From the NCBI GenBank assembly GCA_020912385.1, contig CP087216.1, positions 1,240,001-1,304,000 of the forward strand: a DNA stretch of 64,000 bases, written 5' to 3'. Numbering within the stretch: the first letter of the stretch is position 1; the number at the start of each line of letters is the position of its first letter. Made by a program: the position numbers and the translations under genes. Source of the DNA: Neofusicoccum parvum. Its lineage: Eukaryota; Ascomycota; Dothideomycetes; Botryosphaeriales; Botryosphaeriaceae. Positions 55,017 through 64,000 of this stretch are shown piece after piece. Under the pieces are notes generated by a model. The model saw only the letters and a program-made list of their open reading frames with translations, was not told where the DNA came from and ran no database searches.

Positions 55017-55736
55017 TCACATGCCATACTCGAGCGTCTCCATCTCCTCGAGGGTGAGGCTACCATGCGTGGCCTGGGAGCTGCAGCTGGCCGAATCGTC
55101 GGAGTCTATCTCGTCCGGGGTCAGAGCGGGGCGCGCCAGCGGTGAGGTAGGAGCTCCAGAAGCGAGGCGGGTCCTGACAGCTCTCGTATGGGTATCGTAC
55201 TCCCTTCTGTTCCTCTTGGGACTGCTGACGGGGTCCTGCGGCTGCTCCCAGGGCTTGATGCGGTAAAGGAAGCATCTCTCGTGGCAGCGTCGGGCACAAC
55301 AGCGGCAGGTGCTCCAGGTAAAGTCGACAAACCAGTCCTTGTCGGCGGCGCGGGAGCGTAGCTGACGGGTGGTGTTAGCAGCTGAGCTGGCTGTGTCGTT
55401 GAGCTGGAGCAGTGGCGGCACCTTGTTCGAGGCGCCACAGCCATCACAGTAGAAGCCGTGCGAGTACCGGAAGCGGTCCTTGCCGGGGACGTGGTGGCGG
55501 AGGCCCTTGATCTGAGTAAAGACATCGGACGCGACGTGGCAGTTGGCGCACAAAGGGTGGGCGCACGCGCAGACAGCACTCTTGAGACTGCGGTTCTCGT
55601 CGGTGTCCAGGAAGGAGGGCTGGCAGCAGAGACAACAGGTGGCTGTCGTGTTCTTGATCTTGACTTCGGTGACGTGGTGCTCGTAGGCGCGCCACTTGGA
55701 GTTGAGCACGCCGCCCAGCAACGGCGAGCATGCCAT
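55017..55736 (-). CDS. Cys-rich zinc-ribbon-like protein C of a tandem trio
   Basis: 239 residues from MACSPLLGGVLNSKWRAYEH at 55736. The frame remains open upstream to 55925, but that part is GC-rich and unlike protein. Cys blocks: C34-C35-x-C37-C38 (CCLCC), C56-x-C58-x4-C63-x2-C66 (VCACAHPLCANC, with a His as in gene A), C97-x2-C100 (FYCDGCGASN), and C144-x-C146-C147-x3-C151-x3-C155 (STCRCCARRCHERC). It has a basic linker after the module and an acidic Ser-rich end, closing TLEEMETLEYGM. It is the shortest tail of the trio. Block order and the C-x4-C-x2-C core are identical to A and B, so common descent is likely despite low overall identity. Function unknown. Confidence 0.78.
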   Translation of the reverse strand: MACSPLLGGVLNSKWRAYEHHVTEVKIKNTTATCCLCCQPSFLDTDENRSLKSAVCACAHPLCANCHVASDVFTQIKGLRHHVPGKDRFRYSHGFYCDGCGASNKVPPLLQLNDTASSAANTTRQLRSRAADKDWFVDFTWSTCRCCARRCHERCFLYRIKPWEQPQDPVSSPKRNRREYDTHTRAVRTRLASGAPTSPLARPALTPDEIDSDDSASCSSQATHGSLTLEEMETLEYGM

Positions 55737-56915
55737 GGCTGCAGGCGGGCGTGGAAGACGTCGAGCGCGGCGGCTGCGGCAGACGATGCAGAGCGCGGGA
55801 GAGTGAGGCAGGCGACGCGGCGGGCCGCCGTGCAGGGTGAAGCATGGCGATGGAGACGGATAGCATCGCGCTCTTCCCAGGCGGCGGTGGCTTCCGGGGG
55901 CCGACGCGGTCGCTGCAGCACACACTTCGACGATGTGAAGCGAGAGCTGGCTGGCAGCTGGCGGCGGTGGCTCGACGACGTGAGGTGAGAGTTGGCTGGC
56001 GGCAGCGGGCGCCCACGCGTTCGCTTAGGTAAGTAGGGCGGACGCGCCGCGGACGCAGCAGCCTGCTCCCCCATCCCTCCACCTCCATCCGCCTCGAACA
56101 GCCCGCTGCAAGCAAGCATGCCGACGCCGTTGGATCGCGTCACGCAGTCACGGGTAAGCGTGCCGCCGCTGCGTCGCTGCTCGCGCTGCATCTGACCGCC
56201 GTGTCCAGGGAGCATTCTTCGGTACCTGAGCCCCGCGTCAGTCCCGGCTTTGATGTCTTCTCACGCGCGCCAGCCTTCGCCGGCCTGGTGACGGCCGCGA
56301 CGGCCTGGGTCATCTGGGGCGGCGACATGTTCCCCGCCGAGCCCGATCCCACTGGCGGTACCTGCCCAGCCTGTCCGCCGCCGCCGCCGCCGCTCCGCTG
56401 ACCCGTCTGCAGATCCAAGCACCTGGTCCGCCGCCGAGCTGCGGAGATGGCTGCGCAACGTACTGTCCACCGCGAGCGCCGGCTCTTTCTGCCCGCTGCA
56501 GCTAACCCTCGCGTAGCGCCGGCTGTTTCCTAGCGAGCTGGCAACCCGCGACGACCTCCTCGAGCGCGTCCAGGCCAACATGCGCCCGCCGCCGCGCGCT
56601 TGATTGCCCCCCGCAACGCACTGGCCCCGTCACCGTCACCTCCCGAAAAGCTCGGGTGTCGATGAGACCCGATTACGGCTCGGTTTCCATGCACTCGCCC
56701 ATCAAGCGCCATCGCCAATGGCCTCCTTGGTCGTTCGGCTTGCGGCTCGTTCTACGCCTGCTGGTCAGAGGGTGACTGCGCTTGGTCTGAGGTAAAGCCA
56801 GAATAAAAATAAAATCAGTTTGAACGCGAAGCGAGGGTATATGAGTGAGGACTGAGAAATAGAGGATCGAAAGAACGCCACTCCAACTGCAACTGTCCGC
56901 CGACCTTTCTCGAGC
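55737..56915. other. Intergenic, GC-rich
   Basis: Upstream of Cys-rich gene C and downstream of the membrane-protein gene, both minus strand. A GCC triplet run lies at about 56,380-56,395. Open frames on both strands are composition-driven. Confidence 0.45.
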
Positions 56916-58095
56916 TCATGCTTGCAACTCCTCGACGCAGCCGCCCTGCTCCACCCGCGTGACGACGATCCACATGATCTTGTTTGCAACCTTCTCCTCC
57001 TTCTTGTCCACCGCTGCCATTTCCCTCTCACCGACCAACTTGATTTCCTCAATGATCTGGCTCCTCTTCTCCAGCTTGGCGGCGAAGTTCCGGTCGGCTC
57101 CGTCCGGCGCGTGTCCCTGGGTTTCCATGGCCGCAATCTCCTGGTTCACCGTCGCCAACTCCGCAGCCAGCGCGGTTGTCTCCTGCGTCACGTTCTGTAG
57201 CGCCTTCGCGCGCCTCTTTATCGTGTTGTTAACGCTCCTGTTGTTCATTGCTCTCATGTGCCCCCTCAGGAACCCCCTGACCATTGGGTCGCGACCCGCA
57301 TCCCATGAAAGCGGCATCACAAGCCCTTGGACTGCCCGCACCCTCCTTTCCTGGGGGTCCTCCGCAACCGTCGTCATCTCCGTGCTGCCGTTGTAGTATT
57401 CCAGCTCATCCAACTCGTTCAGCCCCGGCAGCTTCAGCTTCCCGTTGTTCTCTGTGTCAAAGGCACCAATCGCTTTCATCATCTTCTTGGTAGGCAGAAT
57501 CTCGCACTTCAGGCCCCGGGGTGCAAAGAGGTCGCGGTTGGCTCGCTTGACGTATAGCTTGGTCCGGATCATGGTGACGACGAAGGATGACATGGAGCAC
57601 AGGACGTGGCACGCACCGCCGATGATCTGTACAACGAGGACGGGGATGACGATCGGAATGTAGGTGAGCAGCCAGCCCAGCTGCGAGAAAGTGTTGGACA
57701 CGTAGGCGCTGTTGAGGCCGTCGATGAAGGCGATGAACTCGGCTTGCGTAATAGGGTGCTGGATGTCGGCCAGGGCGGGTGGGTAGGCGCGCGAGAAGGG
57801 CGACAAGGATTGGACGAAGATGTTGGTGACCTCTGTTGCCATGTTGATCATGGTGAGCGGTGCGGGCTGCGGTTTGGGAGGGCACGCTACACTTACGAGG
57901 CACCACGATTGGCCTTGTGAGAGACTGCGAGCTCGATGAGGAAGACAAGGCACTCTGCGAAGTCATCTCGACGCCTTGGGATTGAGCTTTCGGACCGGCT
58001 CTGAACGCCATTGTGAAGGAGATGCGTGGCTGAGGCTGTGCCGTTCGCACTGGGACTGTCGTCTCTTGCATGGACTTTGTCGACAAGGTCAACAT
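56916..58095 (-). CDS. Conserved fungal membrane-associated protein, unknown function
   Basis: Exons 58095-57897 and 57832-56916; 371 residues. The 64-nt intron (GTAAGT...CAG) joins RPIVVP to QVTNIFVQSLSPFSRAYPPA in frame. The start could be 58095 (MLTLSTKSMQETT), 58071 or 58011. The core SPFSRAYPPALADIQHPITQ and EFIAFIDGLNSAYVSNTFSQ is followed by a hydrophobic region with one or two membrane helices (LGWLLTYIPIVIPVLVVQII, GGACHVLCSMSSFVVTMI), then TKLYVKRANRDLFAPRGLKC with ILPTKKMMKAIG. These blocks recur in a family I have seen in many ascomycetes, often without known role. The C-terminal third is a Lys/Glu coiled coil. Probably membrane-anchored, with a cytosolic coiled coil; function unknown. 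Confidence 0.8.
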
Positions 58096-59249
58096 GGTTG
58101 ACTTATATGTCCACCGAGTATCTCTAGCGTAGAGATCTACCTGCTATTCTTGGGAGGCTTGCGCAACCTAGTCCAGGGTGGCACACCATGAAAGTGAAAC
58201 TTGAGCAAATATGGCCGCCGAGTGGGGGATCCTGGATGGGCAATCCGATTCGTGCAGTCACGATAAAGACGCTCTCAGGGGGGTCCCCACATGTGATTGT
58301 GCTGCGGTGCCCATGCTTCGCAGACTGGAAGGTCTTTGCTCTTCTTCTAACTGACCTCTTTCGCTGCAAGGCCATTGCGACCCGCCCGCTCTTCGATCCG
58401 CCGGCCGGAGGCTTCGAATATCTTTTCCAACTAGCCCCAGACACAACGGCGCCAACGTGGGGCGCACGACTGCCCGAACATCCTTATCTACACACTGGCT
58501 CCAAATAATGCCTGAAGAGCTGTAGGGCTGCTTTTGGGTTGTCCGAAACGGGTCAAGGGAGTCTCGGATCGTATTCGCTCACTCCCTGGCAGCAACGCTA
58601 CCCGAGCACCCGAGCTGGCGCGATGCAGCGACACTGTCAATTTTACCAAAGCTCTTTCCAGGCGATCTGCAAACGGCGTGCGTTGTGTGCCAGGCTGATC
58701 CGCGGCCATGGACGCGAGATACGAACAACCTCGGATTCACCCTGCCTGCCCGTGGTGGAGAGGGAAGCTAGAACTGCGAAACCTGGATTCCGGAGACGGC
58801 TCAGCCGGCCCTGCTCGAACCCAGTCTGAGTCCGTGCAACCATGTATTTGATGTTCTATGGCGCCGGGCTGGCCAATCAATCATGTCGTAACACATGGAC
58901 GCTCAAATGGAGAGTCGTGTCGCTCGAGGCAATCTACGTGACTGCCGCACCTATTTGGGACCTGTGCAGAATGCAAAGTCCCGGTTTGACGTGGACTTGC
59001 AAAGCAGTGGACAGATCCCAGGCGCAAGCCGTGGTGCCCGCCGTTCAACACTCAACCTCGACCCAACAGGACCGACAGGCTTCAATCGCCTGAGAACCAG
59101 CATCCCGGCTGCTCGTCCAGAGGATGCGGTCAAAGAAACAAATAGATTCCGACCGGACCTGCAGATTCTAGAAGACCCACAGAGGCACGAGCTAGAGGGC
59201 ACGAGGGGTGACGTACGCCTGATCGACGGTGGCGCCTGCCGGCTGCCTG

Positions 59250-59259
59250 TATATATAAG
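59250..59259 (+). promoter_or_regulatory. Strong TATA box before an orphan open frame
   Basis: TATATATAAG is the best TATA match in the window. A TSS near 59,282 would give a ~20-base leader to the ATG at 59304. Confidence 0.35.
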
Positions 59260-59303
59260 CCACATTGGGCCGGGGTCGTTGTGCTGAGGGCATTGACTGT
59301 CGA

Positions 59304-59564
59304 ATGCCAGAAGCCGTGTTGCAACCACCACGAAGCTTGAACCTTTGCCGCCTCGTGCGTTGCCTGGAGCATCTGGACGGAGCGACGACGTTCCCCAAGA
59401 GCTGCAAGATGGGTGTGCAACACCGCACGTCAGTGTCAGCCCTGTGCACGCCCTGCCGGCGATTCCGGAAAAGGGCGGGCCCGCGGCCTTTGCCCCACAA
59501 CCTTCGTTCTATTCTTAACCTTGTGGCTGCAGAAGGACGCGTAATGATGGCGGCTCACCGATAA
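59304..59564 (+). CDS. Orphan 86-residue open frame, doubtful
   Basis: Starts MPEAVLQPPRSLNLCRLVRC and ends VAAEGRVMMAAHR. Basic and Cys-containing, with no recognisable domain, signal peptide or splice signals. Listed only because of the well-placed TATA box; it may instead be a short non-coding transcript. Confidence 0.18.
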   Translation: MPEAVLQPPRSLNLCRLVRCLEHLDGATTFPKSCKMGVQHRTSVSALCTPCRRFRKRAGPRPLPHNLRSILNLVAAEGRVMMAAHR

Positions 59565-60421
59565 GGTTGTGGGAACTTTGTGTATTTATACTGTCGTCTC
59601 CACGATCCAGCGGGTGCGCTAAGGATGGGTGCTGTCTTGTGCTTGCACTAGCCGGGCAGGGCAATGGTGTTGGAAGCGGTTCCTTTCCCCTCTTGAGTGC
59701 TTGTACCGTCCAGGCAAGTCTTGTTCTCAATTTAAATCTGACTACATGCATGCCTGGCCCTCCTATTTCCAACGAGTGTGTGCAGCCTCCTTGGTGCCAC
59801 CACAGTGGTGTTCTGATCGAGGAACGGAGGCAAAAGGCGTGTGACCACCAAGAACTCGGTACGTATGTCTGCTGGAAGATCTTCTCCGCACTGGGTCTTA
59901 ATATAGAGCGGTCAGGCTTGTGGAGAGGAGATTGGTGCGCGTTGAACAACGTCACGGCTCTCGCACTTGTACCCAGACTCGTCCCTCCTCCGTGCCACCA
60001 CAGTACGGGATAATCCTTCTCTCTAGCGATGAGAATGTGCCATGTTTTCCTCACAGGGTACTTCATGGCTGCACCGGCTTGAACACGCCCGAGGAGCAGG
60101 TAATAGAAGAGCCTCGCTTAGGAAAGGCCGGCCTTTCACTTGCGGCGGCACGCAGCATAATTGCAGAGAATATATCGTCGTTCATGCTTCTAAAGTGAGA
60201 AGGGAATCGTGAGAACTGACTGTACGGATGCATGCACCCAGCGCTCGCTTTTCCTAGTAAGAAAGATGCTTCGGAACCCAGAGAACGCCACCCATGCCAT
60301 CCCGCGATAACCAAGACCTGCGCCCACCCATCCATCCAATGCCAAGGAACCGAGAACGGAGGCTTTCTCTTCGCAACTCCGCCTCGCGAACGGGTATCAT
60401 CTTCTCCCCCTGCTCCCCCAC

Positions 60422-60736
60422 TCAATGCTTCATGGCCTGGAATGCCTTCTCGATGCAGCTATCGCAGCCCAGCTCGTCGTACTCGGACTTTTCGCACGTG
60501 CAGAAGACGCCCTTTGCGTAGTCCTGCACGGACAGTTCCGTCTCCGAAGGCGGCGTCTCCAGCGAGAGGTCGGCCACCGACGATGTTTCGGAGGTGAGGT
60601 TGGAGTCGGTCGTCTCCGGGTGTTCGATGGCGCACAGGCCCTTCTCGAAGCACTTGATGCAGCCGACCTCGTCGTAGGTGGACTCGGCGCAGGTGCAGAC
60701 GATGCCCGTGGGCGCGGTTGTGGCGACAAGAGGCAT
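60422..60736 (-). CDS. Small protein with duplicated C-x-C-x9-C-x2-C motif
   Basis: 104 residues, single exon, start MPLVATTAPTGIVCTCAEST at 60736; no in-frame Met lies close upstream. Two copies of one motif: C14-x-C16-x9-C26-x2-C29 (CTCAESTYDEVGCIKCFEKG) and C79-x-C81-x9-C91-x2-C94 (CTCEKSEYDELGCDSCIEKA), offset by 65 residues. Shared residues include CTC, YDE, GC, C and EK, so this is an internal duplication. The linker is acidic and Ser/Thr-rich. Each repeat has four Cys in zinc-ligand-like spacing. A TATA box stands 126 bases upstream. No signal peptide, so it is probably intracellular. It does not share the block order of the nearby Cys-rich trio. No family recognised; metal binding is inferred. 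Confidence 0.75.
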   Translation of the reverse strand: MPLVATTAPTGIVCTCAESTYDEVGCIKCFEKGLCAIEHPETTDSNLTSETSSVADLSLETPPSETELSVQDYAKGVFCTCEKSEYDELGCDSCIEKAFQAMKH

Positions 60737-61504
60737 GTTTGGTGTGGCGGTCTTGGTGGTCGAGGCGCGTTGCGCGTCAAAAGAGGCAGTGGTGGCAAGC
60801 GATGAGAGCTGTTTGCTGTGGATGCTGGAGGCTACGCAGCAGGCTTGAGAACACAGGCACGTTATATAGTCATGCCACAGCGTCGCGGGCGGCGCGCGGT
60901 GGTGCAGTGGCCAAGTCGCGCAATGTGGCGACGCAGGGCGAGGGCTGGCGCGCGAAAAATTATCACACCACCGGGCCGCAGCGCAGCGAGGCGGTTTCAG
61001 GCGCCAGGGGCCGCCGGCACATCTCCCGTTGGTGGTTCGAGGCTTGAATGACCGGTTGGCTTGGCCGTATCTTCGTTGCGCATGCGGCCCTGCGCAGTCC
61101 TGCGGTGTACTGGTGCGGGCGTGGCCGGGCGCATGCGGCACGCCCAGCTGACGAGCCCGTCGGGAGAACTCGCGACGCACTTTCTTCCGTGGCGAGACAG
61201 CCCAGCCCATCGCCGACTGAACCCATCATCCTGTCAGCTTTGCATTTTTTTTTTCTTCTTATCTAGTGCTGCCGACGTGTTCGACGCCCCCACTTGGGCT
61301 CGACGAGTTTTTCCCCCAAGCTTCCGTAGCTTCTGCGCCGTCTGGGACATCGGCCCGCCCGACGAGAGCAGCGATGGTGTGCGTCCGTCGTCGCCGCGCC
61401 ACGGCCGTTTGTCTTTCCTTTGCCCTCCGGAGGCTCCGCCGTGAGAGGCCAAGGCGGGCTTTATCTGCCAGCGGCTGGAAGGACGTCACCTGGAGCGCAC
61501 GTGG
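60737..61504. other. Intergenic
   Basis: Promoter of the Cys-repeat gene, and 3' end of the WD40-cyclophilin gene. Contains a T-rich tract at 61,247-61,260. No gene found. Confidence 0.45.
60862..60869 (-). promoter_or_regulatory. TATA box of the Cys-repeat gene
   Basis: Reads CTATATAAC on the minus strand, 126 bases before the ATG at 60736, a normal distance for a fungal gene with a ~90-base leader. Confidence 0.45.
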
Positions 61505-63621
61505 CTAGTTGATGGATATGTTGACGATCTTGATGTCTTCCTCCGGCCTTTCTTTGTACGTCCTGGCATTCTCGATCTTGTGGATGACGTCGAGACCTGC
61601 CACCGCTCGGCCAAAGATGGTGTGCTTGTTGTCAAGCCACGGCTACAATCAAGATCAGTGTCCGGGCCGGACCAGCAACATTCGCCGTTTAGAGACATAC
61701 CGTTTTCTCCGTCGTGACGAAGAACTGCGAGCCGTTGGTGTTGGGGCCAGCATTAGCCATGCTGACCGTGTAAGGCTTGTCATGCTTCAGCGTGGAGAAC
61801 TCGTCCTCGAATTCTTTACCCCAGATGCTCTCGCCACCCGTCCCATCGCCAAGAGGATCGCCCGTCTGCGAGGCTGTTAGTCTGCGAGCCCGACACAGGT
61901 GGGACCCAGGACACTGACCTGAATCATGAACTTGCGGATCACACGATGGAAGATCACGTTGTTGTAGTACCCATTCCGTGAGTGGACAACGAAATTCTCC
62001 ACGGCTTTGGGTGCGGCTTCAGGGAACAGCCGGACGTGGACATCTCCGTAGGTGGTGTGGATGATTGCGGAGGTTCCGGACTCTGCTGCCTTCTGCTCAT
62101 CTTGCTTGCGAGCATTGACACTGCGGGGCTTCTCGTTCTGGACATCACGTTCCGACTTGCTGATCCTGAAGCACGAATTAGCACACTCTGTCACACTGCG
62201 GAAAGTTGGCCTGCACGTACTGGTCATCGTTCGTGAACATGTAGAAGCGCACTTTGCCAAACCCTGTCGAAACAAGCATAGCATCCCTCTCTTCGGCTTC
62301 TTTGATGAGAGGATTCTCACTCGCGGCCATCTCCACCGTCATGACACCCTTTTTCTCCGGCTGGCCTTGGTATAGTGCGAGATTCAAAGCTCTAAAGGGC
62401 TCGTCCTTGCCATAGACTTTGACCACCCGGTTGGTGAAGGTGTTGATTACTTTGGTGCCTAACACTGAACCGTACATGATAAAGTGGCCGGTCTCGTCGA
62501 AGATTACGTTGATGCGCGGCTTCACTGCCGGGTGTTCCAGTTCGCGCTCCACTGCCAATCGGCGCCCAAACTCAACATCTTCGAGCTTCTGCAATGCCGT
62601 GCCTGCCTGCTGCATCTCCACGATGGTCGCGATGGACTCATCGTAGGTGCGGTGCAATTTGGCGGTCGCGAAGTCGAAGACTCGGACCTTCCGATCAGGA
62701 AATGAAAAGGTTGCGAACTGCGTTCCGTTCGGGGATATTGTGATGGAGCTTGGGACAGACTTGGTCTTCTTGAACTCGAAGAGATTTGTCGAACTCTTCA
62801 TCTGGAAGACGTTGTCGGGTTTCTCGTAGCTGCCGCCAGGCCTCCAGTACTCCAGCATGCCTCCCTCGTCTGCCGAGACGACACAGTCGTACTCATTATT
62901 GTACGCCATGAGAGACACCGGGCTACGGTGAAGACCGGCAATGGTGTGTATCGGCTGCTGGTTCTCACCTCTGCCGTCGTAGATGCGGATGGTCTTTTCC
63001 GTCTCGAGCGAAACAGCAAGAAGAGGCAGAGATGCACCACGGTTGTGCACCCAGCAGAGGCACTTGGGGAGTGCTTCGAGCGTCACCATGGCCAGCAGGT
63101 CGAAGGTGATGACGTCGAAAATCTTGACCGTGTTGTCTGCACCAGCCGACGCAAAGCTCCTCCCGTCAGCGCTGACGCTGACTGCCTTGACCTCCCCATT
63201 GTGGGCGCGGAATTCCTTGACAAACTCAACGCCATCGCGTGTTTTTTTCCAAAACTTGACGACACCGTCGATTGAAGAGGTGATCAGGAAGTCGGTGTAC
63301 GGGGTAAAGGTGGAGAAGCACAGCTGTTCCTTGTGCATCAACGACTTGGAGTAGCGGGCGGAGGCGGGGAGGGCGGCAACGTAGAGGCTCTCGTAGGGCA
63401 GCTTCCTGCGCTTCTTCTTGGGCACTTGGGACGGCAGGGCGGGGCCGAAGTCGTCGTCGTCCGAGGAGGTGTCTGTGGCGGGTGAGTTTGCGGAAGCGGC
63501 TTGCGGGCGGCGGGTAGTTACCTTCGACTTGAGGAGCGCGGGCGCCGCCATTGCGCTCCTCGTCCGCAATCTCATCGAAGGTGCGCTTCCTCGCGCCCGG
63601 GGAGGACGGAGCGGGACTCAT
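61505..63621 (-). CDS. PPWD1: WD40-repeat cyclophilin (peptidyl-prolyl isomerase), PPWD1 type
   Basis: Spliceosome-associated cyclophilin with an N-terminal WD40 domain. Exons 63621-63522, 63472-62221, 62165-61919, 61865-61701 and 61642-61505; 633 residues, close to human PPWD1 (646). The start is [20 protein letters not shown], with a nuclear-type basic motif ([12 protein letters not shown]). WD40 repeats occupy ~70-430, with phrases such as [37 protein letters not shown] and [17 protein letters not shown]. The cyclophilin domain fills the last ~160 residues: [17 protein letters not shown] carries the catalytic Arg, Phe, Met and Gln. [14 protein letters not shown] and [13 protein letters not shown] follow, with the cyclosporin-contact Trp. 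It ends [12 protein letters not shown]. Introns are 49-58 nt, so isomerase activity should be intact. Confidence 0.95.
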
Positions 63622-63875
63622 GGCTGCGGGTTGCCGGGGTGTTGGCGCGCTGTTTGGGGGCGCGGCTCAAAATCGAGAGCTGCGGCGCGTCTTATCTTAT
63701 CGCGGCTTGGCGGCCGCTCGCTTAGCGCTTGTGACGTCTGCCGGGAATCTTGTCGGTTGCGCCTTCCATCACCGCCTGTGCAACAGCACCACTTTGTGCC
63801 TCCACGAATCTATTGTGCTCACTTTTATGGTTTGCGAGGAGCATGTCATTCAAGCCGAAATGCTACCTGCCTCAT

Positions 63876-64000
63876 CACACCTCTTCCTCCATCGTCTTCG
63901 CCGTCTTGGCCTTCTCCAGCTCAGCCCGCACCAGCGGGCTCCGCTCGTTCTCGATCTCCGTCCCCAACTTCCCGACAAGTAGACCCCTTGCAAAGCCCCT
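63876..64000 (-). CDS. C-terminal fragment of an unidentified gene
   Basis: The last ~41 codons of a minus-strand gene that starts beyond the right edge. The frame reads GLLVGKLGTEIENERSPLVR then AELEKAKTAKTMEEEV and TGA (63876-63878). Helical, Lys/Glu-rich, protein-like composition. It lies head-to-head with nothing, only 254 bases upstream of the WD40-cyclophilin gene on the same strand. Family not recognised; another frame or an intron at the edge is possible. Confidence 0.45.

Larger units (their letters stand above)
58096..60421. other. Gene-poor interval with one strong TATA box
   Basis: 2.3 kb with no recognised gene. A perfect TATATATAAG on the plus strand at 59250 stands about 54 bases before an ATG opening an 86-codon frame (59304-59564). 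Other frames (58188-58508, 59515-60066 minus) look random. Confidence 0.4.

Noticed and set aside
56805..56817. AATAAAAATAAAA on the plus strand
   Set aside because: No plus-strand gene ends nearby; the adjacent gene is on the minus strand, so it is not a useful poly(A) signal.
59791..60006. Repeated 12-mer TGCCACCACAGT about 200 bases apart
   Set aside because: The similarity does not extend beyond the 12 bases, so it is likely chance rather than a duplicated element.
61028..61045. tRNA B-box-like GGTTCGAGGC
   Set aside because: Neither strand gives a T-arm or cloverleaf with it.
1..64000. Transposons, CRISPR arrays, rRNA or viral remnants
   Set aside because: No terminal repeats, transposase or polymerase motifs, spaced direct repeats or rRNA-like sequence were seen by eye.

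Overview
The window looks like nuclear DNA of a filamentous ascomycete (Pezizomycotina; Dothideomycetes is my best guess, not proven). Evidence: GC-rich sequence, many 49-125 nt GT-AG introns with CTAAC/CTGAC-type branch sites, and a gene set mixing conserved eukaryotic housekeeping genes with fungus-only families. I see no transposon, rRNA, tRNA, CRISPR array or viral sequence. All exon junctions below were assembled by eye from splice signals, frame and family conservation.

Left part (1-19 kb): the 5' end of clathrin heavy chain (minus), eIF3j/HCR1 (plus), a small coiled-coil gene (plus), FCF1/UTP24 (minus) diverging from a Csi2-like membrane protein (plus), a 242-residue fungal phosphoprotein (minus), a SWIM zinc-finger protein (minus) and a very short bZIP protein (minus). 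Middle (22-41 kb) is the densest housekeeping block: an ArfGAP-UBA protein, a WW-PhoD phosphatase-like protein, an FMP32/CCDC90-type mitochondrial coiled-coil protein, 14-3-3, YTM1, TRM112, a Rad60/Esc2-type SUMO-like protein and LSM6. FCF1, YTM1 and TRM112 all serve ribosome biogenesis, and eIF3j/HCR1 serves translation and 40S maturation, but they are scattered and nothing suggests co-transcription.

Right part (41-64 kb): a 970-residue Q/M-rich fungal protein, then a minus-strand run of three Cys-rich genes (51.1-55.7 kb) that share one ordered set of zinc-ligand-like motifs and look like divergent tandem paralogues. After these come a conserved fungal membrane protein, a 104-residue protein built from two copies of a Cys motif, a WD40-cyclophilin (PPWD1 type), and the 3' end of one more gene. 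The Cys-rich tandem cluster is the best candidate for an undescribed system here; its function cannot be read from sequence.

Over half the window is non-coding. The largest gene-free intervals (8.9-12.5, 18.9-22.6, 40.6-44.9, 48.0-50.4 and 58.1-60.4 kb) are partly very GC-rich, so they show open frames on both strands without family signatures.
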